Position numbers and translations under genes: made by a program. DNA of 64,000 bases from Pichia kudriavzevii (lineage: Eukaryota > Ascomycota > Pichiomycetes > Pichiales > Pichiaceae), in assembly GCF_003054445.1 (NCBI RefSeq), contig NC_042508.1:868001-932000 (forward strand), read 5' to 3'. Positions 1-10,151 of the stretch are shown here, piece after piece. Position 1 is the first letter of the stretch, and every line of letters begins with the position of its first letter. The notes beneath the pieces are model-generated. The model did no database searches. It worked only from the letters and a program-made list of their open reading frames with translations, and was not told the DNA's origin.

Positions 1-1854
1 ATATTGATTGGTGATAATTAAACACTAGAAATATAATTTATATACATACAAAATATATTTGATACAATGATTTTATTTTCTGAGACAACAGGAAATCTTG
101 AATAGTTTGAATTTACTATCTAACCTTTTCCTAAAAGTATTGGCAAAAACATATTATAGTCAATTGGATTCTCATCTTGGCTCTATTAACTAGCCTGCAA
201 TTACCTAAGAAAAAAAAAATAGAATTAAACGTAATCAAGAAAACCGGTAGTAGAAATAGTTCTGCCACAAGCACGTTATATCCACTTTTGAAAGAGCAAA
301 AACAATAAGTCAAGTCAGAGCTTCTAATTTGACAGGAGCATAGCAAAATATTGAATAAATTCATTGTTTAATGTTATATTTATTCATTGTTGAATACCCA
401 AAAGTCAATTTCAACAAACAGGCTTGATAGAAATGGTGAATCATTTTAAAAGTTACCTTGCATGAAAGACGAAAACCAAAACCCACCAGATAATTTTTTT
501 GAAAGTTGTCACTTATAATTTTTTATTTATTCAGGTAATTCTCCTGATAAAGTCTGAGCAGCGCCAAAGACAAGCAGTTAGCTATCACGATTACATATAT
601 GTAGTTGGAGAAGCAACAATCTAGTGTAAAAAGTCAGAAAAAAGAGCAAAAGGGAATATCAGTACGGAGTTTATCCTATTATGTTACCGACATGTAAAAA
701 GCAAATGTCGAAATTCCTTTGTCTCTGAAAACACAAGGAAAAAACACAAGAGGTATATTCTCTTATATTGTTCATGCTTGTTTTTTTCACCTATGTATCA
801 AAAACTGACTCTTTTTTTATAATTAAACTTATCATGGAATGATCTATAGCACAGAAGAGAATTTTGAAAAGAGAGCAATAACTGAACGGCGCTATAAAAT
901 TTTTGATCTTATATATTTGGGCAGTTTAAACTGTTTCTCTGATTCTTGGTAATATTAATAGTGGTTATGGTAAAAACTGTGGGTAGAATTTATAAGAAAA
1001 AAATGTTGAAATATTGAATAAATCTCTTCATTAGCATGCAATCTATAACGAGAGGTATAAGTAATGTCGTCGGACAAGATAGAGTAATCTTGTATTTTTT
1101 TTTTTTTCGTTAAACTAAGGCTAATCTATTACATAGATTTTTTATATTTGCTCAAGGTTTGAAATGTTACATTGACCAAGAAATTTCAGAAAGATACTTA
1201 TAACTAGACACAGACGATCTTACATTGACTTTCTCCACAAACAGACTGCGTTTGCCTCCTCTACTAGTACATAAAATATTTTATACAGGTAGTTTCTTCA
1301 GTTGGTATTACATTCCAGTGGTAAAAACTTAAGTAAATTATAAATGGGTATTCATTAAGGCAAATTAGAGGTTCTTATTGGGAACACAATACGAAAACAG
1401 GCAACAAATGCTACTTAGTCACTATTTTCGAGTTGATCTTGCGCCATATTTTTTGTTTCGTACAGCCTACCCTCAAAATTTACTATATAGTTGCCTGTAG
1501 TATCAACCTGATATATTGAGTGTGTCTAACCAGAATAAACTTCAATTTCCCGACCCGTACTTTTGTTGATCCTACAAAATACTACCACCTTGACTTTGGA
1601 AAAGTGAATTCGCTGTATGATATCCGACATTTTTTCTTGCGCAAATTCAAATTGCGAGAGTTGTCTTTCATGAAAATTGGACGTCGAGATTACGCATTAT
1701 TGACAAAAAAAGATGATGCACGCAATTGAGGACTTCTCTTCCACCTCAATATTCACCACCGATCCTCGCTTAAATATACGTGATTAATATAAGTTGGGAA
1801 GAAGGCTAATAATCCATATCATTTGGGAGAATAGAACTAAGATAGAATTATAAA
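1..1854. other. AT-rich intergenic region, no gene recognised
   Basis: No reading frame here resembles a known family. The longest are a 77-codon minus-strand frame (131-364) and a 69-codon frame (1520-1729) without an ATG start. Both look like chance ORFs in AT-rich DNA. The last 150 bases before DCP2 contain an AT-rich promoter-like stretch (TTAAATATAC near 1770). No tRNA or LTR ends were seen. Confidence 0.5.
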
Positions 1855-4668
1855 ATGTCGATCCCACTCAGAGAAGGGTTTGTTGACGAAACATTAGAGA
1901 GATGCCTTGAAGATTTATTAGTTAGGTTTGTTGTGAATTGTCCAGAAGAAGACCTTTCATCAATTGAACGTGTTTTGTTTCAAATTGAAGAAGCACACTG
2001 GTTTTACCAGGACTTTTTAAGGACATTAAATCCACTTTTACCTTCAATGAAGATGAAGCAATTTACAAATACATTGATTGCACAGTGCCCGCTAATATGG
2101 AAATGGGGTGATCCATCAGAAGCGCTTGCTCAGTTTGGAAAATACAAGTCGACTATTCCTGTAAGAGGATGTGCACTTTTAACTCCAGCAATGGATAAAA
2201 TTCTACTAGTCAAGGGTATTGAAAGTTCTTCGTGGGGATTCCCGAGAGGTAAAATATCCAAAGACGAGTCTGACGTAGATTGTGCTCTCAGAGAATTAGA
2301 AGAAGAAACAGGATTCGATGCAACCGATTTGATCGATGAGGATGCTTTTGTTGAGAGAACGATCAAAGGAAAAAATTACAAGATTTATATTGTTAAGAAT
2401 GTCCCCGAAGATACCGTCTTTTCACCGAAAGTTAGATGTGAAATCGTTGACATTCAATGGAAAGAGATCAAACAGTTAAGTAAAGCAGTCAAAACTTCAG
2501 GGAACTACTACCTTGTAGGATCTATGCTAAAGTCCATTATCTCATATATCAAGAGGATCAAGAATAACGATAGTGAACAGGAATTGAAGAGGCTAGCAAC
2601 GATTCAATTGAAGAAGATCTTAGGCATAAATGAGTTTTCGACAGACAAGGAGGAATATGAGACTGCCGATCCGGGTAGAGCTTTGCTTTCTGCTCTTCAA
2701 TCTTCAGCCAAGGGTGCTCAGGTTCCTACCGAGTTAGAAAAGCAAATAGTTACACAAAACCAAACAATGTTACAGCAGTACCCACAGCAATTCCAACAAC
2801 CACAACAACTGCAACAACAATTGCCAGTTCACCCAAATCTGCAAGGTCTTTCCAGTCATCCATTCATGTCACCCAATTTGTTATCACTACAACAGAATAG
2901 GATGATACCTGCACATTCGCATAATCCATTTGCATTGCAGATGTTTAATCCATATATGGCTCCATTTGGAGTCCCTCCACATATGATGTTTAATAATCCA
3001 CCAGTTCCCCCAATTATGGGCGCCGGTGTTAGCTCCCAAAGTATGCAACTTGCACCATCTGCTTCAACATTTTCCAAACCTCAATTTTCTTTAGCAAACA
3101 AGAGGCAATCGACGGAGAACAGCAAAGAACTTTTAAGCATTTTGAAATCGAAACCCAAGCAAGAGCAAAAGAAATCGAATAGTATTGAATTGCTGAATAT
3201 ATTGAAAAAAGAGCCAGTTAATCAGCAGTCCTCTCCATCTTCAGCGCCATCCTCAGCACCTGTACCAATACGAATTTTAAAGCGTGAAAAACCTCCAACC
3301 AAAGAAGAATCCAAGCTAGACTCGTTTTCTGCAACTGAAGAGAAGGAACGCAGTAATTCAAGAAATGTCCAGGAACCACTTGATATCACGGAGCCTGCAA
3401 ATAAAGAAACTTCACGTGATATCAGTAAACCACTTTCTAGTGGAAAACCCATTGTATTATTAAGGAAAAATAGTAATATTTCTGCCTTTTCAACAACTGG
3501 TACATCCAAACCAGAAACTAAGATAGAACCACTTAGGGAGGCACCATCATCCATAGGAGCTGGTGGGGTCGCTCAGAAAACAAAACAAAAGCCACAAAAA
3601 TCTTTAGATAATCTGAGTTTGCTCAACATGCCAAATCCGGACAATATTAAGGATCCATCAGCTGAATTGTTAAATATACTAAAGAATAGTCCAGCTACAG
3701 GGAACGCAACCCCCGCCAATTCTACACCAGGATCAAGATCTGCATCCGTAAATGCGTCCAGTGATCCTTCTAGAAATTTATTGGATTTGCTAAAAAGTAA
3801 ACCAACCACCCCTTTGCCATTACGTACCTCACGATCACCCGAATTGGGCAGTTCTAAAGATTTACTGGATGTTCTTAAGGGAAAACCAAATAACTCGAAT
3901 GATCAAGTTTCGTCTCAAAATCTATCAAACATGTCACATGCCCAATCAGGAACACCAGTAGCGGCAAGTCCAGATAGTGACCCATCAAAGAATTTACTGG
4001 ATAAGCTAAGGAGCACTCCTAGAACCCCGGTAGTAACAGATACCGATCCTTCAAAAGATTTATTGAACATGTTAAAGAGTAAGCCTACAACACACAATTC
4101 CCCTGTTCCTAGTCAGTCTGCAGATTTATTAAGCACAAAAGCGGCTAAAACCGCAGCACCAAATACGCCATTTGTTGATCCTTCGAAAGATTTGCTTAGC
4201 CTACTAAAGGATGAAAAAGTACCTCCAGTATCATCTGTCATGGATACATCTGACAAGCTATTAAGCATGTTAAAAAGCAAAAATGATACTGATGAAACTC
4301 CAGCTAATAAAGAGGCAGATTCGACTGCTGCTATTTTGGAAGCACATAATCAAGCAAGGACTACTCCGATTGCGGTTTCACAGGACGAATTGGTCGACTT
4401 ACTGAAGAATGCCAAGAAATCTACTGAATATAACACTACTCCAAACCATACGACAACATCAGCAACAACACCATCGTCTAAACAATCTGCATGTCTGTTA
4501 TCTGTTCTCAAAGGACCATCTTCACAGAATGTGTCAGATGTCACTTTCAACGACGATAGTGACAGTGATGACGAAGAGGATGAATTTCAGGATTTTGAGG
4601 ATTTTGATGATGTTGACGATATTGAAGGTGAATATATACTAAATGGAGGATTGTATGCTGATGATTAG
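1855..4668 (+). CDS. DCP2: mRNA decapping enzyme Dcp2
   Basis: Catalytic subunit of the cytoplasmic Dcp1-Dcp2 complex, which hydrolyses the m7G cap to commit mRNA to 5'-3' decay. The 937-residue protein has the all-helical N-terminal regulatory domain (about 1-95), then a Nudix domain. The Nudix box is complete: G132, E138, then RELEEETGF at 146-154, whose glutamates bind the catalytic metal. Box B follows to about residue 245. The C-terminal two thirds is disordered, with a Q-rich stretch (about 303-323) and at least 12 helical leucine-rich motifs of the type LLxxL(K), starting with ALLSAL at about 277. In yeast Dcp2 such motifs bind Edc3 or Pat1. The tail ends in an Asp/Glu-rich segment. 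It converges with MED18, leaving 34 bp between the stops. The start at 1855 is supported by the conserved N-terminal domain beginning at once. Confidence 0.97.
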   Translation: MSIPLREGFVDETLERCLEDLLVRFVVNCPEEDLSSIERVLFQIEEAHWFYQDFLRTLNPLLPSMKMKQFTNTLIAQCPLIWKWGDPSEALAQFGKYKSTIPVRGCALLTPAMDKILLVKGIESSSWGFPRGKISKDESDVDCALRELEEETGFDATDLIDEDAFVERTIKGKNYKIYIVKNVPEDTVFSPKVRCEIVDIQWKEIKQLSKAVKTSGNYYLVGSMLKSIISYIKRIKNNDSEQELKRLATIQLKKILGINEFSTDKEEYETADPGRALLSALQSSAKGAQVPTELEKQIVTQNQTMLQQYPQQFQQPQQLQQQLPVHPNLQGLSSHPFMSPNLLSLQQNRMIPAHSHNPFALQMFNPYMAPFGVPPHMMFNNPPVPPIMGAGVSSQSMQLAPSASTFSKPQFSLANKRQSTENSKELLSILKSKPKQEQKKSNSIELLNILKKEPVNQQSSPSSAPSSAPVPIRILKREKPPTKEESKLDSFSATEEKERSNSRNVQEPLDITEPANKETSRDISKPLSSGKPIVLLRKNSNISAFSTTGTSKPETKIEPLREAPSSIGAGGVAQKTKQKPQKSLDNLSLLNMPNPDNIKDPSAELLNILKNSPATGNATPANSTPGSRSASVNASSDPSRNLLDLLKSKPTTPLPLRTSRSPELGSSKDLLDVLKGKPNNSNDQVSSQNLSNMSHAQSGTPVAASPDSDPSKNLLDKLRSTPRTPVVTDTDPSKDLLNMLKSKPTTHNSPVPSQSADLLSTKAAKTAAPNTPFVDPSKDLLSLLKDEKVPPVSSVMDTSDKLLSMLKSKNDTDETPANKEADSTAAILEAHNQARTTPIAVSQDELVDLLKNAKKSTEYNTTPNHTTTSATTPSSKQSACLLSVLKGPSSQNVSDVTFNDDSDSDDEEDEFQDFEDFDDVDDIEGEYILNGGLYADD

Positions 4669-4702
4669 GCCATATTTATTATAAATGTATAAAAGGTAGA
4701 CG

Positions 4703-5470
4703 CTATATATTTTGTCGGTTAGTATTGGCAATTCTTGAGTTGATGCGGCTATCCATTGCCAATCTATCAGGAACATGCAACTCTATGACTTCTTCTAGTA
4801 TTCGTTTTATTTTTTCCAACTGTTTAATACCATACGTTACATTTTCAACATCATTAATAGTACCGACATTAACATAAGCCTTGACTAAGTAGGATCCTGA
4901 GTCATCTAATAACTTCAATTTGACCCTTTCATCTTCGACTTCTTCGATTGATTGGGAATCTATGATAAATAATCTTAAAACCTCTATAATCACGTCACCA
5001 TAGAAAAATCTACGGCCATGACTCCAAAATTCAGTTTCGTGCATGTATCCTAGTTCATCCAAATACCCAATTATATCATCTGTTTCGTAGATAGTTGTTT
5101 CGTAGAGGTTTTGAATAAGAACAGGCTGGTTCCCACCTGCAGGAATATCAGATAGTTGTAATGTCCAAATAGAGTCATTCAAGAATTCTTTCTTTTGTTT
5201 CGTGATCGAGTCACCCTTGATATCATCTCTTGCACTGATGTCTAACGGGTACCCCGACTCCCAAATTCTGTTCATCCTTATACGATAACTCTCAATCTGG
5301 GTTACCTTTCCGGGTACGATCTCAGGCGTGAAAGGATACCTAGGCTTCAATATAACTGTATGTTGATTCATTTCTGAGTGGATGTTACCTGTTAAAGTAG
5401 ACAGCGTCAGAATCAATCGCCTGATTTTTGACTCCGAAATCTGACCAAGTAACGAAAGTTGCTGCACCAT
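4703..5470 (-). CDS. MED18: Mediator subunit 18 (Srb5)
   Basis: Head-module subunit of the RNA polymerase II Mediator; it forms a heterodimer with Med20 and sits on the tail of Med8. The 255-residue protein starts MVQQLSLLGQI, the hallmark N-terminus of fungal Srb5/Med18, and has the expected mixed beta structure throughout (for example the segment around residues 140-160 with HETEFWSHGRRFFYGDV). Length is close to that of the family in other yeasts, although S. cerevisiae Srb5 is somewhat longer. It is divergent from PRT1 and convergent with DCP2. No intron or frame problem was seen. Confidence 0.9.
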   Translation of the reverse strand: MVQQLSLLGQISESKIRRLILTLSTLTGNIHSEMNQHTVILKPRYPFTPEIVPGKVTQIESYRIRMNRIWESGYPLDISARDDIKGDSITKQKKEFLNDSIWTLQLSDIPAGGNQPVLIQNLYETTIYETDDIIGYLDELGYMHETEFWSHGRRFFYGDVIIEVLRLFIIDSQSIEEVEDERVKLKLLDDSGSYLVKAYVNVGTINDVENVTYGIKQLEKIKRILEEVIELHVPDRLAMDSRINSRIANTNRQNI

Positions 5471-5752
5471 ATTCTATTAAGTATTTATCCGATGTAGACA
5501 TATGATTTTCTTAATTACGTAGCTTTGGCCAAACAACTTCACCTATCCATTATAGATTCAATTCATGTTCCAAAAATACCAGAACTCCGTGCACCATATA
5601 GCTCCAAAAATATTATAGAAGTATTTTTTTTTCACTCCCTCAATAGCGTGGAAAAATTTTCGTGTTGAGGAATGATGAAAAATAATGCGATTGAATGTAC
5701 CACAATACCCAATATAATTGAAGATATACAGTTTGAGTTTTTAGAAGTAACC

Positions 5753-7921
5753 ATGTCTGTTGAGTTTGATCCATCTACAGTTGATATTTCGCAGTTAGAC
5801 TTTTCTGATTTAGAGGAAAAATACTCGGTCAAACAAGAGAATAACCTCATCGATTGCTGTGTACTATGTGACGGTGCACCAATTGCACCAGAGAGTAAGG
5901 CACCGGTTTTGAAGAAGGTCTTGACGAAACTCTTCTCACAATCAGGCAAAGTTGAAGACATGTATCTTCCAGTCGAGGACGGAAAAACCAAAGGTTACCT
6001 AATTATCAGATTTTCCAATCCGATCGAAGCACTAAAGGCCATCAAGTCACTTAACGGTAAGAAATTGGATGTTAAACATAGATTGTTAGTCAATAAATTG
6101 AGTGATATTGAAGAATATGTTTTAAGTGGCAAGGTCAATGATGAATTCAATGCACCGGAATTTCCGCCATTCAAAGAAACAGGACATTTGAATCAATGGT
6201 TAGTCGATCCAAAAGGTCGTGACCAGTTTTTGATTAACTATAACCAATCTGTTGGCATCTATTGGTATAGAAAGAACTTGGAGAACGAGGCAGTTATTGA
6301 GCCACGTGAACAGTGGACATCTACATATATGAAGTGGTCTCCAAAGGGTAAATATTTATTTTCGATGTTCCCGCAAGGTGTTCAATCATGGGGTGGCGAA
6401 GGCTTCCAGAGAATCAACAGACATTTACATCCTGGTGTTAGATTGATCGACTTTTCACCAAATGAGAAGTTTTTAGTCACCCTATCACCTGAACCAATTA
6501 TGGATCCGATGGAACTTAGAGAAGAATTACGTAAGGACTATCCATTCAAGAGTGAAGATATCGGAAAGAAGTTGGTTATTTGGGATATTGCTATTGGATT
6601 ACCAGTGAAGACGTTTGCATTACCACCTAATTTAGAAAATGCAACGAGAATGCCATGGCCATTAATCAAGTGGTCTTATGATGATAAATACTGTGCCAGA
6701 ATGGGCCCTGATGCGCTTGCAATCTATGAGACTGAGAAGGATTTCCAGTTATTAGGCAAGAACACCGTTAGGATCGAGGGTATTCAAGATTTCTCATTTG
6801 CGCCTGCTGGTATCAAACTATCCAGTTCCAAAAAGAGTGATCCTTTAGATGTTGTTCTGACATATTGGACACCGGAGACCGAGAATCAATCTGCTAAGGT
6901 ATCAGTTATGTCGATTCCAAATAAGTCTGTCTTGAGAACAATTCCACTAGTCCAAGTCAAAGATATCAAGCTAGACTGGAACGAATCTGGAAAGTACCTA
7001 TGTTGTAATGTCACAAGACACAAGAAATCCAAAAAGACATTTTTCAGTAACATGCACATTTTCCAATTGTCAGAGAAGGACATACCGGTTGATAAGATTG
7101 AATTACAGGACTTGGTTTTGAACTTCAAATGGGAGCCTAATTCCAACAAGTTCATTACTATTTCAAGGATCGATAAAGGTGAGTTGTCCAATTCGAATGT
7201 TGCCACAGAATCTAACACGATAACATTTTTCGATGTTGAAGAGGTTAAAGTCGGCACTACCTCCTTGAAGAAATGGGTCAAGTTGACCTCCTTGGAGAAC
7301 AACACATGTACAGACATCAGTTGGTCACCAAAGGGTAGGTTTGTTATATTGACGAGTTTCAATACACAGAACCCAGAGTTGAAGTTCTACGATGTTGAGT
7401 TCGATGATGACAAACCAAAAGATCAGAATCCAAAGGTGCAATCGAACTTGAAGTTGTTATCGACACAAACCTTCAGTGGATTGACCGATCTACAGTGGGA
7501 GAAATCTGGTAGATTTGTTACTGCAGTTTCATCATCCTGGAAGACAAAGATCAACAATGGTTATAGCATCTACGATGTGGCCGGCCACTTGTTGAAGGAG
7601 GAGCATATCAACGGATTCAAGGAGTTTTTATGGCGTCCAAGACCAGAATCGTTGTTGACTTCCAACGATAAGAAGAGAGTCAGAAAGAACTTGAAGGAAT
7701 ATGCTGCACAATTCGAGGAGGCCGACACCATGGACACCAATGCCGCATTACGTGAGATCATCTTGAGAAGAAGACAATTATTACAAGAGTGGAACGAGTA
7801 CAGAAACCAAGTCCGTTCCAAGTTGCAACTCAAGGACGTTTCGGAGAATGTCGAGGTTGAAACCATTGAAACAGTCAAGGAGATCATCGTCGAGGAGAAG
7901 GAGGAGGTTATTGAGGATTGA
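5753..7921 (+). CDS. PRT1: translation initiation factor eIF3 subunit b (Prt1)
   Basis: Core scaffold of eIF3, which recruits the 43S complex to mRNA. An N-terminal RRM (about residues 45-130, with GKTKGYLIIRF as the RNP-1-like strand) is followed by a nine-bladed beta-propeller (about 165-610) and a C-terminal helix rich in R, E and K that holds eIF3g and eIF3i (EIILRRRQLLQEWNEYR). The frame is open from an ATG at 5672, which would give 749 residues. The ATG at 5753 is preferred: it has a better context (AACCATGTC) and begins MSVEFDPSTVD, a typical acidic eIF3b start, giving 722 residues. The 27-residue extension cannot be excluded. Codon use appears strongly biased toward preferred codons, as expected for a highly expressed gene. 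Confidence 0.96.
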   Translation: MSVEFDPSTVDISQLDFSDLEEKYSVKQENNLIDCCVLCDGAPIAPESKAPVLKKVLTKLFSQSGKVEDMYLPVEDGKTKGYLIIRFSNPIEALKAIKSLNGKKLDVKHRLLVNKLSDIEEYVLSGKVNDEFNAPEFPPFKETGHLNQWLVDPKGRDQFLINYNQSVGIYWYRKNLENEAVIEPREQWTSTYMKWSPKGKYLFSMFPQGVQSWGGEGFQRINRHLHPGVRLIDFSPNEKFLVTLSPEPIMDPMELREELRKDYPFKSEDIGKKLVIWDIAIGLPVKTFALPPNLENATRMPWPLIKWSYDDKYCARMGPDALAIYETEKDFQLLGKNTVRIEGIQDFSFAPAGIKLSSSKKSDPLDVVLTYWTPETENQSAKVSVMSIPNKSVLRTIPLVQVKDIKLDWNESGKYLCCNVTRHKKSKKTFFSNMHIFQLSEKDIPVDKIELQDLVLNFKWEPNSNKFITISRIDKGELSNSNVATESNTITFFDVEEVKVGTTSLKKWVKLTSLENNTCTDISWSPKGRFVILTSFNTQNPELKFYDVEFDDDKPKDQNPKVQSNLKLLSTQTFSGLTDLQWEKSGRFVTAVSSSWKTKINNGYSIYDVAGHLLKEEHINGFKEFLWRPRPESLLTSNDKKRVRKNLKEYAAQFEEADTMDTNAALREIILRRRQLLQEWNEYRNQVRSKLQLKDVSENVEVETIETVKEIIVEEKEEVIED

Positions 7922-8120
7922 ATCCCTTCACTCTCTCTCCCTTACTCCAAACGAAGCACCATAATATATGGGAATTTCTATTAATATATAATCATTCCAT
8001 CCTTGTTTTTAGATGTTTTCTGTTGTATATCTTATACGAATAAATTTTTGTATGTATCAACGAGGGCCTCCACCAATGTGTATTTGTGCCTGCAATGAGG
8101 CAGGGGGACCACTAGCACAC

Positions 8121-8420
8121 TCAAACCCTGTTTGCCGCCTTGGTCTTCAACTGCAGGCCATGCCACTTTGCAATTTCTTCCTTCAGAATCTCATTGACGA
8201 GACGATGCTGCTTGATCATGGGTAAGCCGTTGAACTTTTCACTGACAATTTGTATAGCGTACATGGATCCACATCCACCAGAAACATCACGCACTTCAAG
8301 GGTGGTTGGAGAGAGGGTCGCCTTAAGCTTGTTGTAGATGTGTTTCTCTGCATCGTCCAGGTGTGCCGTGGAGTATCTTCTAATGAGTGGGATCGACGAG
8401 CGGTATATTTGGTTGAACAT
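8121..8420 (-). CDS. BOL3: mitochondrial BolA-like protein Bol3
   Basis: Small mitochondrial protein that helps Nfu1 pass [4Fe-4S] clusters to client enzymes such as lipoate synthase and complex II. The 99 residues begin with a basic, Ser/Arg-rich targeting sequence ([17 protein letters not shown]). The BolA domain follows: [16 protein letters not shown] at about 48-63, then the invariant-type HRLVNEIL helix with its histidine. The length is slightly shorter than S. cerevisiae Bol3. It is convergent with PRT1 (199 bp between stops). Confidence 0.9.
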   Translation of the reverse strand: MFNQIYRSSIPLIRRYSTAHLDDAEKHIYNKLKATLSPTTLEVRDVSGGCGSMYAIQIVSEKFNGLPMIKQHRLVNEILKEEIAKWHGLQLKTKAANRV

Positions 8421-8966
8421 TGGGTTGATGTAGAGTCGACTAGGATGAAGAGTGTGTCAATTCATCGATTATTAAGGTGTAACAAGTGCAGAGTGGGAGA
8501 GATGTAATGAAATACGGAGAAAAAAAAGGCGTCCGCGATGAAAAATCAATCAAAGTTATTAAAATAAAGTAGTATATTGAATATAAACGAGTCAAATTAT
8601 AAAGGGGCCAACCTAGTGTACCTTAAGAAGCATATGCGCAAACAAGCACACACCAGGAGACGTAGTTTTAATTGTTTTGTTAACCATTTGTTATTCATTT
8701 GTTATTGTACGGAGTCTTTTTTTTTTTCAACATATTATTTAATTTGGTGTTTTTTTTTTTCTTTTCATTTTTTTTTTGGAACTTTATTCAATTATTTTAT
8801 GGGTATGTCAAGTTTGTAAAAAATTGAGATAAAAATAGAACTAGATAAAGGAAAGACAAACGATTGAAGAAAACATCATTAGAGGGAAATAAAAGAGAGA
8901 AGGAATAAGAAATTTAAAAATGGATTTCAATCTCTTCTCAAATTTTCTAACTTCTATTTAATGTAA
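8421..8966. other. intergenic: BOL3 promoter and 3' end of the GH17 gene
   Basis: Contains several T-tracts (8718-8790) and no credible ORF. The purine-rich stretch at 8820-8940 lies in the 3' region of the minus-strand GH17 gene. Confidence 0.5.
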
Positions 8967-10151
8967 TTAGTAAATACCCCAATATTGTTCACAGTTTTTA
9001 GAACCTGGTTGTTTCCATAAATCATCAAAAGCAGTAAAGACAATAGTATCATCACCACAAGTGGTTTGAATGGATTTGATTGCAGCAGCTTGAACGTCCT
9101 TTGATGCAACAGCAACACCGTTATTATCACCAGCATGAGGCCAGCCAGATTCGGTACATAAGACATCCTTACCACCACAAGCAGACCAAACTCTTTGCAT
9201 TTGTAATAATAACCAAGGACCAGCATCTGCACCAACAATAGAACCATCCCAATAAGCATGAGCATTGAATGCAATATAGTCTGAATATTGACATAATTCA
9301 GGATTATTAATAATTGCAACATGAGTATCAACAGATACAACAGCACCATTATAACCATGAGATTTTAAAATTGATCTACCTTGAGAGACATAAGAGCCAA
9401 TTTGAGAAGGTGTTGCAGAACCATCATTAACCAATTCATTACCAATTGAAACAGTATGAACGTCATCCCAAGAACCATAAGAATTGATAGCATTAGCAAT
9501 TTGTTCTAAACCTTCTTCTAATTGATCAACAAAGAAAATACCAAGGAATAATTTTTGACCATCTTTCTTTGCTTGTAAAACATTTTCAACTTGATTACAA
9601 TCAACACCATATAACCTAATTAAAGAATAATCAGCCAATTTCTCCAAATCGGATTTAACCGACTCTAAATCTTTACAAGTACCATCTGAATTGTAAGGAG
9701 AATAGGTGAGACCTTTAGAACCTGCAGAAAATGCACCAGAGGTGTCATCATTAGAAGAGGAGGAGGAAGAAGTTGAAGCTGGAGCAGCAGAGGTTGAAGA
9801 AGAGGTTGTTTCTTCAGAAGAAGTTGCAGCAGCAGCAGCAGCTTGAGTTTCAAAATTTTTGACAGGAGTTGAAGTTGAAGCAGTTGCAGTATTATTATCA
9901 TCTGAATCTTGCAAGACTGTAACTTGATAAGCATAAGCTGTTTGAGTACCTTCAGTTGGTTGGGAATCAATGGTTGTTTGAGTAGCAGCTGGAGCTTGAT
10001 CAAAGTTAGTGTTTGCACCACCAACAGTAACCATAACGGTTTCAGTAACGTGAACAACATCTCTCTTGTGGGCATGATGTAAATGAGCGACTGGAGATGC
10101 CGAAACAGAGAGCGCTAAAGCGAGAGATTGCAAGACTGAAGTGAGTAACAT
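8967..10151 (-). CDS. secreted cell-wall GH17 protein, SCW4/SCW10/MP65 family
   Basis: Soluble cell-wall protein of glycoside hydrolase family 17 (glucanase or glucanosyltransferase-like) that takes part in beta-1,3-glucan remodelling. The 394-residue product has a signal peptide (1-19, SVSASP cleavage region) and a propeptide ending in a Kex2 dibasic site (HAHKR, K29-R30). A Thr/Ser/Ala-rich O-glycosylated linker runs from about 85 to 140. The GH17 barrel starts at KGLTYSPYN (about 146). The acid/base glutamate is E239 in SIGNELVND and the nucleophile E334 in CTESGWP. There is no GPI signal, which matches the SCW4/SCW10/MP65 group. Codon use is very biased, suggesting high expression. Which paralogue is orthologous cannot be decided here. 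Confidence 0.93.
   Translation of the reverse strand: MLLTSVLQSLALALSVSASPVAHLHHAHKRDVVHVTETVMVTVGGANTNFDQAPAATQTTIDSQPTEGTQTAYAYQVTVLQDSDDNNTATASTSTPVKNFETQAAAAAATSSEETTSSSTSAAPASTSSSSSSNDDTSGAFSAGSKGLTYSPYNSDGTCKDLESVKSDLEKLADYSLIRLYGVDCNQVENVLQAKKDGQKLFLGIFFVDQLEEGLEQIANAINSYGSWDDVHTVSIGNELVNDGSATPSQIGSYVSQGRSILKSHGYNGAVVSVDTHVAIINNPELCQYSDYIAFNAHAYWDGSIVGADAGPWLLLQMQRVWSACGGKDVLCTESGWPHAGDNNGVAVASKDVQAAAIKSIQTTCGDDTIVFTAFDDLWKQPGSKNCEQYWGIY

Noticed and set aside
1520-1729. 69-codon frame as a gene
   Set aside because: No ATG start, no family resemblance, and frames of this length are expected in AT-rich DNA.
4717-4723. TACTAAC on the minus strand inside the end of MED18
   Set aside because: It is part of coding sequence (Asn-Thr-Asn) and has no donor or acceptor that would improve the protein.
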